A stretch of 64,000 bases of DNA from GCA-2729515 sp036336695 (GTDB taxonomy: Bacteria > Myxococcota_A > UBA9160 > SMWR01). Location: assembly GCA_036336695.1 (NCBI GenBank), contig JAYZFQ010000084.1, forward strand, positions 1 to 64,000. The letters run 5' to 3'. Below are positions 15,653-23,090 of this stretch, piece by piece. The notes beneath the pieces are model-generated. The model had not been told where the DNA came from. It was given only the letters and a program-made list of their open reading frames with translations, and searched no databases. Both the position numbers and the translations under genes were made by a program. Position 1 is the stretch's first letter. Every line of letters begins with the position of its first letter.

Positions 15653-16825
15653 CTAGGGAGAGACGCCATAGGCGCGGAGCACGTTCGCGCCGAGGAAGTC
15701 CGCACGGACGGGTTCGGGCAGCTCCTGGACGAGGCGCGCGAGTTCGGGAACGTACTCGGGCGGGTGGTCGGGGTGAGGAAAGTCGGACGCCCAGAAGAAA
15801 CGGTCCGACCCGACGAGGGGAATGATCGGGGCGAGCGCTGTTTCGTCCGGATCCCCCGAAATCCAGCACTGGCGTCGAAAGTAGAAACTCGGCTTCTCGG
15901 GGAGGACCTGCCGGGCCGGGATTCCCTGGGGTGAGGTGTAGACCGTGTCCATGCGGTCGAGCCAGTAACCCACCCAGCCGGCTCCCGATTCGAGTACAGC
16001 AACGCGAAGCTGGGGAAACTTTTCGAAGACGCCGTATTGAAAGAGCGACGTGAATGCATGACGCACGGCGTCTGCCGAGGTCACGTTGAGAAAGAACGAA
16101 TAGCGGCCGCTCGTGTATTCGCCGAAGCGTCCTGGTGCGGTCCATTTCGGCTCGAGAGAAGGGTGGATGCCGAGGGGGAGGCCGCAGTCCTGGGCAGCTG
16201 CAAAGACCCGGTCATGGGCCGGGTCTCCCAGGGGCTTTCGGCTCCACTGGAACGGGGGGACGAACACGCCCTTGACCCCGTCGCGGGCGGCTCGTTGCAC
16301 TTCTCGTTCTGCGGCCTCGGGGTCTCCCAGCGACAACTGCGCCACGGGGAACAAGCGTTCGTCGGAGTCCGAGCAGAAGTCCACGATCCAGCGGTTGTAG
16401 GCGCGGAGCACGGCCTGGGTGAGCGGCTCGTCTTCGCACTCGGCGATCCAGAAGAGCGTCAACGTGGGGTAGAGAAACGCCCGCGCAATGTTTTCCATGT
16501 CGAGCCGCTGGAGCCGCTCCCGGGGATCCATCGCGCCCAGCGGTGCCTCGTCGACGTATTTCAGGCCTGTCGTGTGCTTGCGCTCGTAGACGTACCCGGC
16601 CACGCGGTCCATGGCGCCGAGACCGGCGGGCATGCCGCGGCGCACGATCCGCGAGCTGCGTCCATCGATCTCCAGGTACTCGAGGCCCTCGTCATCGACC
16701 CGGATCCCCGGGGCCCGCTTCCGCAGCCCGGTTTCGAGGTAGTGCTCCCAGAGGTCCGGGGGCTCGAGCACGTGGCCGTCGCCGTCCACGGCGCCGGGAA
16801 AGGGGAGTTTGGGCAGGGTTTTCAT
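15653..16825 (-). CDS. Amidohydrolase family 2 (metal-dependent hydrolase/decarboxylase)
   Basis: The 390-aa protein has the metal-binding start DGDGHVLEP near residue 14, the GIHPSLEP segment, the LESGAGW block and a C-terminal SDFPHPDHP containing the catalytic Asp/His region. These define amidohydrolase_2 (PF04909) proteins, which are TIM-barrel hydrolases or non-oxidative decarboxylases such as ACMSD and gamma-resorcylate decarboxylase. The start at 16825 lacks a strong ribosome site; the frame is open to 16930. It is divergent from the esterase operon across 122 bases. A second family member lies at 45680-46903. Substrate unknown. Confidence 0.85.
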   Translation of the reverse strand: MKTLPKLPFPGAVDGDGHVLEPPDLWEHYLETGLRKRAPGIRVDDEGLEYLEIDGRSSRIVRRGMPAGLGAMDRVAGYVYERKHTTGLKYVDEAPLGAMDPRERLQRLDMENIARAFLYPTLTLFWIAECEDEPLTQAVLRAYNRWIVDFCSDSDERLFPVAQLSLGDPEAAEREVQRAARDGVKGVFVPPFQWSRKPLGDPAHDRVFAAAQDCGLPLGIHPSLEPKWTAPGRFGEYTSGRYSFFLNVTSADAVRHAFTSLFQYGVFEKFPQLRVAVLESGAGWVGYWLDRMDTVYTSPQGIPARQVLPEKPSFYFRRQCWISGDPDETALAPIIPLVGSDRFFWASDFPHPDHPPEYVPELARLVQELPEPVRADFLGANVLRAYGVSP

Positions 16826-16947
16826 CGGGCCCAGAGTTTCGCCGAGCCGCCCCCGGAGCGCATCGGGCCGACGCGAGAAACTTGCAGTCGCTCGACGCGG
16901 GAAACCCTGGCAGAATCTTGCGAGTTCCAAGCTTGGAGGATCTTCCC

Positions 16948-17901
16948 ATGGGTGAACCGTACGCGCTGGCGCCCGAATTCGTTTCGCAGCCCAAGATCAC
17001 CATGCCGTCGAACCGGTTGCTTTTGCGTGGCATCAATCTGCTGGTCCGCCTGCAGCGCCGCGGCTTTGCCTGGAGCGACGACGTGGCGGTGCACACGCAT
17101 CGGGTTCCCGGCGCCGACGGAAATACGGTCCCGGTCTTCGAGATCGCGCCGAAGGATCTATCGGGCACCGCGCCGGCGCTCGTGGATTTTCACGGCGGCG
17201 GGTTCTTCTTCACCTACGCGGGGCTTCACCTGACTGCTGCGGCGCGGTACGCGGTCGAAGGCCGCTGCCGCGTCTTCTTTCCCGACTACCGGCTGTCGAC
17301 CCGGAACCCGTTCCCCGCGCCTTTCGACGATTGTTATGCCACGTTGACCTGGATACACGCGAACGCCGATCGCCTGGGTGTGGATCCCCAGCGGGTCGGG
17401 TTGATCGGTGACAGCGCCGGGGGGGCCCTCGCTGCCGGTGTGGCCCAGAAGGCGTTGGACCGCAACGAAAATCCCATCTGTGCCCAGATCCTCATCTACC
17501 CCGTGACCGATCACGAGACGAAGACCGAATCCGCACGCAAGTTCACGGACACCCCGTTCTGGAAGACGGCATCGAACCGCGTGATGTGGTCCGTCTATCT
17601 CCGGGGCAGCGAACACCTGGCGAGCGGCGGGCGCGTACCGGTACCGGCGTACGCGGCGCCGCTGCACCGCGAGGACTTCGCCGGCCTCCCGCCTGCCTGG
17701 ATCGAGGTGGCGGAATTCGATCCGTTGCGAGACGAAGGTCGGGACTACGCCGCCGCGCTCGAAGCCTCGGGCGTCCCTGTTGCCCTGCACGAGGTGAAGG
17801 GCGGCATTCACGGCTATGACCTCGTCGCCGACAGCCCCACGGCCGAAGCCATCTTCGGAGAGCGCTTGGCCGCGATCCGGCGTTTCTTCGCCGGGTCATG
17901 A
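16948..17901 (+). CDS. Alpha/beta-hydrolase, hormone-sensitive-lipase (acetylesterase) family
   Basis: The 317-aa protein carries the HSL-family oxyanion motif HGGG (from H82, DFHGGGFFF), the nucleophile in GDSAGG (S156), the acid in EFDPLRDEG and the catalytic His in GGIHGYD. These enzymes cleave short-chain esters in the cytoplasm. The start at 16948 follows TTGGAGGATCTTCCC. Its stop overlaps the start of the next gene (ATGA at 17898), so the four plus-strand genes from here to 19822 look like one operon. Confidence 0.88.
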   Translation: MGEPYALAPEFVSQPKITMPSNRLLLRGINLLVRLQRRGFAWSDDVAVHTHRVPGADGNTVPVFEIAPKDLSGTAPALVDFHGGGFFFTYAGLHLTAAARYAVEGRCRVFFPDYRLSTRNPFPAPFDDCYATLTWIHANADRLGVDPQRVGLIGDSAGGALAAGVAQKALDRNENPICAQILIYPVTDHETKTESARKFTDTPFWKTASNRVMWSVYLRGSEHLASGGRVPVPAYAAPLHREDFAGLPPAWIEVAEFDPLRDEGRDYAAALEASGVPVALHEVKGGIHGYDLVADSPTAEAIFGERLAAIRRFFAGS

Positions 17902-18260
17902 ACATGGAACCGGTCTTTTTCCTCGATCGGATCGTGCTCCGACCGGGGAAGCTGCGCGCGTTTCGGGACAAGCTCGCTGGGGAATACGTTCCGGCAGCCC
18001 ACGCCCGCGGCCTGCGCCTCGTCGATGCGTGGTTGACGCCGCCCCTCGAACTGCACGACGACGGCAACGAACTCGTGCTCCTGTGGTCGCTGGCGGATGT
18101 CGGAGCGTTCTGGGAGATGCGCCGTTTGCAGGGCGAGGATCCGGAGGGTGCGCGCTGGTGGGGCGGCCTGGACGAGTGGGTGGTGTCCCGGAGTCGCCAG
18201 GTGCTGAAGCGGGACGGGCTCGTGGCGCCCGAAGCCGCCGGGAGCGCGAATCCGGCGTGA
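17898..18260 (+). CDS. Small dimeric alpha/beta-barrel-like protein
   Basis: A 120-aa protein that starts inside the ATGA overlap with the esterase stop. The pattern is a short beta strand (VFFLDRIVLRPG), a helix (RAFRDKLAGEYV), strands (RLVDAWLTPP, ELVLLWSLAD) and a second helix ending in WWGGLDEWV. This resembles NIPSNAP or Dabb-type dimeric ferredoxin-like barrels, small proteins that often help or catalyse steps in polyketide, aromatic or terpenoid metabolism. No further assignment is possible. Translational coupling to both neighbours suggests a fixed ratio with them. Confidence 0.65.
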   Translation: MNMEPVFFLDRIVLRPGKLRAFRDKLAGEYVPAAHARGLRLVDAWLTPPLELHDDGNELVLLWSLADVGAFWEMRRLQGEDPEGARWWGGLDEWVVSRSRQVLKRDGLVAPEAAGSANPA

Positions 18261-18931
18261 TCCGACAGGTGGCGTTGTTGACTCTCCGCGCGGGCTGCAC
18301 GCCGGCCCGGCTCCGGGCGTTCGAGGCCGCCCTGGACGCTGCCGACCGGGAACTCGGCGCCGTTTCGCACAGTCAGCTCGGTCGCCATCTCGCGGGGTCG
18401 CTGTGTGGGGACTACACGTGGGATGTTCGGTTCGCAGGCGCGAACCCTCCGACCCTCGAAGCGCTGCTTGCGTCGGCTCCCCTTGCGGGGTGGTTCGATC
18501 CCCAGAGCGCGGACTGCGTCGTGGCCGATACCGACGCGGTGCGTTTTGCTCCCCAGGGGAGGGAAATCCAGGCACCCGCCCTGGCGAAGGGAATCAAGCG
18601 GACCTTGTTGCTGCGGGTTGCGCCGACCACGCCCCCCGAGATCTGCGAACGCTTCGAGCGCGACATCCAGCGCATGCCGGGCTATGTCGCCGAGATCCGG
18701 AACTGGGCCTTCAGCCGCACCGATTCGGCGCTCCACGCCACGGACTGGACCCACGTCTGGGAACAGGAGTACGACGCACTGGACGGTCTGCAGGGTGCCT
18801 ACATGCTCAGCCCGTTTCACTGGGGCTACATCGACGGCTGGTTCGACCCGGAGTTTCCCCAGCGCGTCGTCGAGGATCGGTTTGCCCATGTCTTCTGCGG
18901 CACGCCTTCCAGCGTGCTTGCCTGGGAATGA
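18257..18931 (+). CDS. Two-domain Dabb-like (stress-responsive alpha/beta barrel) protein
   Basis: The GTG at 18257 overlaps the TGA of the preceding gene (GTGA), so the start is fixed by coupling. The 224-aa protein looks like a tandem duplication of a ferredoxin-like barrel: the first half begins IRQVALLTLRAGCTP, and the second begins GIKRTLLLRVAPTTP at about residue 113. Each half continues with a helix (LRAFEAAL / ICERFERDI) and a strand containing W-D or W-T-H. Tandem Dabb proteins can form monomeric pseudo-dimers. In this operon it could bind the same small molecule as the esterase and SDR. Function unproven. Confidence 0.7.
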   Translation: MIRQVALLTLRAGCTPARLRAFEAALDAADRELGAVSHSQLGRHLAGSLCGDYTWDVRFAGANPPTLEALLASAPLAGWFDPQSADCVVADTDAVRFAPQGREIQAPALAKGIKRTLLLRVAPTTPPEICERFERDIQRMPGYVAEIRNWAFSRTDSALHATDWTHVWEQEYDALDGLQGAYMLSPFHWGYIDGWFDPEFPQRVVEDRFAHVFCGTPSSVLAWE

Positions 18932-18952
18932 AGCGTTTTCGCGAGGAGACCC

Positions 18953-19822
18953 ATGACGGACAGCGCTGCGCCGAGACTGGATGGGAAGATCGCCCTGGTG
19001 ACCGGGGCGAGTCGGGGACTGGGACGCGCGATCGCCCAGCGCCTTGCCGCCGCGGGGGCGACCCCGGTCGTCACGGCCCGGAGCCTCGACCGTACGGTGG
19101 CGGAGCCCGGAACGCTCCGGGAAACCGTCGCGCTCATCGAAGCCAGCGGTGGTACCGCGATCCCCCTCGCGGCTGATCTCGAGAACGCGGACGACCGGGC
19201 GGCCCTGGTCGGACGTGCCGTCGAAGCGGCGGGGGGGCTCGACATCCTGGTCAACAACGCGGGCTACGCCCAGTACGCCGGGATTGCCGCGATGTCCGAC
19301 GACGTGTTCGATCAGACGCTCGGCCACTACTTGCGTGCGCCTTTTGCACTGTCCCGGGCCGCCATCCCGCACCTGGAAGCGCGCGGGGCGGGTTGGATCG
19401 TGAACGTCGGGTCAGTGACGGCGCTCCCGCCCCTGGAGCCCTACAGCTGGTTCGACGTCCACGGGGGATCGACGCTCTACGCCGCGGTGAAGGCGGCTCT
19501 CGACCGCTTTACCCAGGGCCTCGCTGCGGAACTCCTGGAGCGCGGGATCGCCGTCAACATGGTGGCGCCGTCGACCGCCATCAAGACGCCGGGCTCGGCC
19601 CGGCACATTCCGGAAGACTATCCAACGGAAGACGTGGCCTATTTTGCCGAGTCTGCGTTGCAACTCTGCCACCTGCCGGCCGCGAAGCGGACGGGAAGGC
19701 TCGTCTACAGCATGCACTTCCCCGGCACAGAGGGCTTCCCGGTCTACAGCTTGGATGGCGCGCGGAGAATGCCGCCTCCGGAGATCCCGGAAACGGCGCA
19801 CCCGGGTCTGCTGGACCGCTGA
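18953..19822 (+). CDS. Short-chain dehydrogenase/reductase
   Basis: A 289-aa SDR with the cofactor motif TGASRGLG near residue 19, NNAGYAQYAG, the serine in NVGSVTA and YAAVK as the catalytic YxxxK (from GGSTLYAAVK). The C-terminus has an extra segment (FPGTEGFPVYSLDG) where many SDRs end. It is the fourth gene of the esterase operon, 21 bases after the Dabb gene with GCGAGGAG upstream. Family knowledge predicts NAD(P)-dependent alcohol/ketone conversion, likely on the alcohol released or formed in the same pathway. Confidence 0.87.
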   Translation: MTDSAAPRLDGKIALVTGASRGLGRAIAQRLAAAGATPVVTARSLDRTVAEPGTLRETVALIEASGGTAIPLAADLENADDRAALVGRAVEAAGGLDILVNNAGYAQYAGIAAMSDDVFDQTLGHYLRAPFALSRAAIPHLEARGAGWIVNVGSVTALPPLEPYSWFDVHGGSTLYAAVKAALDRFTQGLAAELLERGIAVNMVAPSTAIKTPGSARHIPEDYPTEDVAYFAESALQLCHLPAAKRTGRLVYSMHFPGTEGFPVYSLDGARRMPPPEIPETAHPGLLDR

Positions 19823-20013
19823 GTCCCCTGGGCCGGCCTCAGAATCAAGGGCCCCCAAAGGATTGGCGCCGGGTTCTGCGCACGGAAAGCGATTGGCCTG
19901 CCGGTTCCGTTCGGTTGGATGCGCCGAAACCGAACTCCAGGAGCGGCGATGCGTTAGTTTCTGGATAGCGTGGCGGACCCGTTCCGTTGGTGGTCGCCGC
20001 TGTGAGGAGGCCC

Positions 20014-20355
20014 ATGACGCGAGAGGCTGCCCTGGCGGACCTGAGCAGCGAGGAGCGGATGCTCCTCATGCGGTTCGTCTGTTCCTTCGCTTGGGCCGAT
20101 TTGAAGATCACGGCGGAGGAGCGCTCCCTGGGTACCCGCCTGATCGCGCGTCTCGACCTCGACGAAGAGGAGCGGCGTCAGGTCCAGGAGTGGTTGAAGT
20201 TACCGCCTGCGCCCGATTCCGTGGATCCGGCGGACGTGCCCCACCGCTTCCGCGTGCAGTTTCTGCGGGCGATGGAGACGATGGTTTCCATCGATGGCGA
20301 GGTGACCGATGAGGAGCGCGAGGCCGTGATCATCTTTGCGCAGCTCACGCGGTAG
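20014..20355 (+). CDS. TerB-like small helical protein
   Basis: The 113-aa protein is all-helical with the TerB pattern: SSEERMLLMRFVCSFAWADLK, then an acidic EERSLGTRLIARL turn-helix, and a second repeat with MVSIDGEVTDEEREAV. The two acidic DxxxxxEE-type turns are those that bind metal in TerB-family domains. These proteins sit in tellurite/stress systems or act as generic co-chaperone-like domains. Here there are no other ter genes, so the role is open. The ATG at 20014 has GAGGAGG close upstream; a GTG at 19987 is an alternative. Confidence 0.6.
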   Translation: MTREAALADLSSEERMLLMRFVCSFAWADLKITAEERSLGTRLIARLDLDEEERRQVQEWLKLPPAPDSVDPADVPHRFRVQFLRAMETMVSIDGEVTDEEREAVIIFAQLTR

Positions 20356-20389
20356 AAGCCGCGTGGCGTCCGAAGGACGGGAATTTCGA

Positions 20390-21019
20390 ATGGTGATGCC
20401 CAGAAGTAGTCTTACCCACGGAAGCCTCGCAGCGTGTAGCCGGACCGCCGGCGCAGCGTGCAGGGCCGCGATCAGTGCTGTCGTCCTGGTGACCGTGCTG
20501 GCGGGGGGGAGCCCCGCCCGCGCCGCCCAGAGTCAGCAGGACGAGCGGTTGGTCGGGTACAACCTGCTTGCGGAGTCCCTGTCCGGCGAGGCGTCCCTCA
20601 ATTGGCTCTACCTGATGCGGGAAGTCACGCTCAAGGGGCCGCAGAAGGAAGTCGGGCGCCTGATGAAACGCATCAGCAAGATCTCCAAGCAGCGGGCCGA
20701 GGAACTCGAAGGACTCCGAAAACTCGCCCCCGATGTCACGGCCAGCCCGCCGCCGAGCCCGCTTGGGGACGCCATTCAGAACGCGGCGAAGGGCCTGGGC
20801 ACGAAGGAGATGATCTTTTCCGACAAGAGCTTCGACATGCGTTTCCTGCTCCTGCAGGCTCAGGCGACGCGGATGATCGCCGTGATCGCCGAGGAAACCG
20901 CGAAGATCGATCCGAACGAGCGGCGGAAGGCCTGGCTCGACGAGCTTTCCAAGGAATATGAGGCACTGCGCGAGGAGATCGTCGTCGCCGTGAAAGCCTG
21001 CAGGATCGGCTCTCCCTAG
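20390..21019 (+). CDS. Exported helical protein of unknown function
   Basis: I do not recognise this 209-aa protein. It has a long N-region and a hydrophobic signal (AAISAVVLVTVLAGGSPARAA, residues 25-45). The mature part is helical: SLSGEASLNWLYLMREVTLKG, a basic helix (LMKRISKISKQRAEELEGL), a Pro-rich break near residue 125 and a C-terminal pair of helices rich in Glu/Lys (DPNERRKAWLDELSKEYEA). It follows the TerB-like gene by 34 bases. An ATG two codons later (20396) is an alternative start; AAGGACGGG lies upstream of 20390. Confidence 0.65.
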   Translation: MVMPRSSLTHGSLAACSRTAGAACRAAISAVVLVTVLAGGSPARAAQSQQDERLVGYNLLAESLSGEASLNWLYLMREVTLKGPQKEVGRLMKRISKISKQRAEELEGLRKLAPDVTASPPPSPLGDAIQNAAKGLGTKEMIFSDKSFDMRFLLLQAQATRMIAVIAEETAKIDPNERRKAWLDELSKEYEALREEIVVAVKACRIGSP

Positions 21020-21114
21020 GTCACCATTGCAAGCTGCGTTGCGTCCGCGACGCATGCATCGCGGCCCTTCCCCGGGTCGCCAACCCGAGCAACGGGCTGG
21101 TACCATGCCGCCCG

Positions 21115-21933
21115 ATGTGTGAACTCTTCGGCATGTCGAGCAACGCAGCCGTCAGCGTCAAGTACTCCCTCGAGGAGTTTTCGAAGCACGGCGGTCTTAC
21201 CGCGGAAAACAAGGACGGCTGGGGCATTTCCTTCTACGAAGAGAAGGAGGCGCGCCTCATCAAGGAGCCGGCGCCGGCCGCATCGAGCCCGTGGGTGCGC
21301 TTCGTGGCGGACCAGTATCTGCGAAGCGACTGTGTGATCGCACACGTGCGCCTCGCCTCGCGCGGCGAGCCCCGATTCGAGAACACCCACCCGTTCGATC
21401 GCGAGCTGGCCGGGCGCCGTCACATCTTCGCCCACAACGGGTCGTTGGACGGTTTCCGCGAGGGCCTGCCGCTTGGGCGGGAGCTGTATCGGCCGATCGG
21501 AGACACCGATTCGGAGCATGCGTTCTGTGCTCTGCTCGGGCGACTCCACGATGTGTGGTGACAAAAGGATGTGCCGTCGCTCGACGAGCGGATGGAGATC
21601 GTTGCCGGCTTTGCCGCGGATGCGCGGAAGCTGGGCCAGGTGAACTTCCTCTACTACGACGGGGATACGCTCTTCGTGCACGCGCACAAGCGGCGCTGGG
21701 AGAAAAACGGCCAGCGGAGCGAACCGCGCTCTCCCGGTCTCCATCTGCGAAAGATCGAGAGCCACCTGGCCGGTGAAGGTGTGAACGTGGGCGGGTTGCA
21801 GGTCGACTGTCCGGAGCAGGACGTCCTGCTGTTCGCGAGTGTTCCGCTCGGACGGGACGGCTGGCTGCCGATCGACGCGGGCACGTTGCTGGCCGTCCAG
21901 TCGGGCCGGGAAGTCGCGCGCGTCGCGCCCTAG
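21115..21933 (+). CDS. Class II glutamine amidotransferase (YafJ-like) interrupted by an in-frame UGA
   Basis: Codons from ATG 21115 to TAG 21933 are in a single frame except for one TGA at 21559-21561. The first part (148 aa) starts with MCELFGMS, giving the N-terminal nucleophile Cys2 of GATase class II enzymes, and has FAHNGSLDGFRE and a DTDSEHAF motif. The second part (after 21561) continues the family fold with LDERMEIVAGFAADAR and NFLYYDGDTLFVHAHKR. The combined length of 272 codons fits the YafJ/GATase_4 family. The GTG at 21571 has a poor ribosome site. Either the gene is broken by a nonsense change or sequencing error, or the UGA is read through or decoded as selenocysteine; see findings. 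Family members release ammonia from glutamine; the acceptor is unknown. Confidence 0.75.
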
Positions 21934-21952
21934 TTCGGCGCTCTAGGGTGGG

Positions 21953-22780
21953 TCAGGCAGGGCGGTAGAGGAGTCCGTCCGCAGTCCACACGTCCAGCAT
22001 GCGGGCAAGGCGGGTCGCCGCCTCGTGGGGTGCCACACGTTTCGCAACGAGCCCGGCGATCCGGTCGAGGGTCGTTCCCGGGGCCGACAGGGCTGCGAGG
22101 CAGCGCGCCTCGGTGGGGTCCGACGGCCGGTGGAAGACTTCGAAGCCGCGGCGCCAGACGCAGACCGCCACCCGAGGCTCCGGCGAATCGTCGCGAATCG
22201 CGGTGCGCGGGTGGTGTTCACTCCAGAGCGAGAGACCGGCCCGGCTGAGATGGAGCAACCGGGCGGCGGGAACCAGCGCGAGGCGAACACTCTGGCGCGC
22301 ATCTGTCGTCGCGTCGAGCAGTTGCTGTCTCGTGAGAGGCGTGGTGTCTGCCGCGTCGAAGCAGTCCAGGCGCGCCAATTCCAGGGCGGCGAGGTCGGCA
22401 ATTCCGGGCGTCGTCCGCGCGATCTCGTGAGATGCCAGGAAGTCGGGAAGCGGGCGCCCGAAGTCCCGGAACGAGTGCTGTGTCGGGGGGCGTTCGAGCA
22501 GGAAGTCGCTGACCAGATCTCGGAAGGCCGTTGCCCCGACACACGAACCCAAGCGGGGGAAATCTGCGGCCAGGGAGTCCCGCAGCTGGTAGAAATACGG
22601 ATTCGCGTAGATGTCGGCGCGCTCGGGTCGCTCGTCCCGGTCGATCGCCCGCAACAGGCTCCGCAGCTCTGCGGCTTCCGCCGTGTCGTGGGGGAGAAAG
22701 GGGTCCATGCCGCCGGCGAGCAGTTCGCGCAGCGCGCGTTGGAGCGTTCCGCTGCCTCGGGGAGGCTGCAGGTCAGCCAT
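21953..22780 (-). CDS. HvfC/BufC-type DUF2063 putative DNA-binding domain protein
   Basis: The 275-aa protein matches DUF2063 (HvfC/BufC): LQRALRELLAGG at the start, then ANPYFYQLRDSLAADFPRL, AFRDLVSDFLLERPPTQHS, the FGRPLPDFLASHE block and ADLAALELARLDCFDA. Such proteins normally pair with a DUF692 iron enzyme (HvfB/BufB, MbnB relatives) that modifies Cys residues in copper-binding peptides. No DUF692 gene lies next to it in this window, which is odd. The ATG at 22780 overlaps the stop of a 27-codon open frame (22773-22856) whose reality is uncertain. No strong ribosome site is visible. Confidence 0.75.
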   Translation of the reverse strand: MADLQPPRGSGTLQRALRELLAGGMDPFLPHDTAEAAELRSLLRAIDRDERPERADIYANPYFYQLRDSLAADFPRLGSCVGATAFRDLVSDFLLERPPTQHSFRDFGRPLPDFLASHEIARTTPGIADLAALELARLDCFDAADTTPLTRQQLLDATTDARQSVRLALVPAARLLHLSRAGLSLWSEHHPRTAIRDDSPEPRVAVCVWRRGFEVFHRPSDPTEARCLAALSAPGTTLDRIAGLVAKRVAPHEAATRLARMLDVWTADGLLYRPA

Positions 22781-23090
22781 CGGTGACGACGCTGAGGGCG
22801 GGGATCGGCTCCCCTGCGGCAAGCAGGAATTTCGGTGCGCGCGGTGCCATCCGCATTGCCCCCCCCTTCGGCCTCTACCCCAACGCCGCGCATTGCGAAG
22901 GTCCCCGCAGTGCGCCCCCCTTCGATCAGCATACATGGATGGACTAGAGCGTGGGGGTTTTACCTGATGCGAGAAGGCAATGAATTTGGTTCAGAAAGGA
23001 CCCAGGCGGCCTGAACGACGCGATGGGAGAGAATGTTGTTATTTAACATCGTTCACATACGGTGCTTGATTCCGGCCGCGTGGAGGGGCA
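22781..23090. other. Intergenic region upstream of kup and of the HvfC-like gene
   Basis: This stretch of 310 bases separates divergent genes. Its left part (22800-22935) holds two C-runs followed by TTCG (near 22858 and 22914) and a 27-codon minus-strand frame (22773-22856) that overlaps the HvfC start through ATGGCTGA. The right part (22960-23060) is lower in GC and should hold the kup promoter, including the inverted repeat at 23033-23049. I see no gene of DUF692 type in any frame. Confidence 0.5.
23033..23049. promoter_or_regulatory. Inverted repeat upstream of kup, possible operator
   Basis: ATGTT, seven bases, then AACAT in an AT-rich patch 42 bases before the kup start. The symmetry and position suit a regulator site or an overlap with the -10 region, but the arms are only five bases long. 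Confidence 0.3.

Noticed and set aside
22937..23090. DUF692 gene upstream of the HvfC-like gene
   Set aside because: All frames on both strands in this interval are short or closed, so no DUF692-sized gene can be present.
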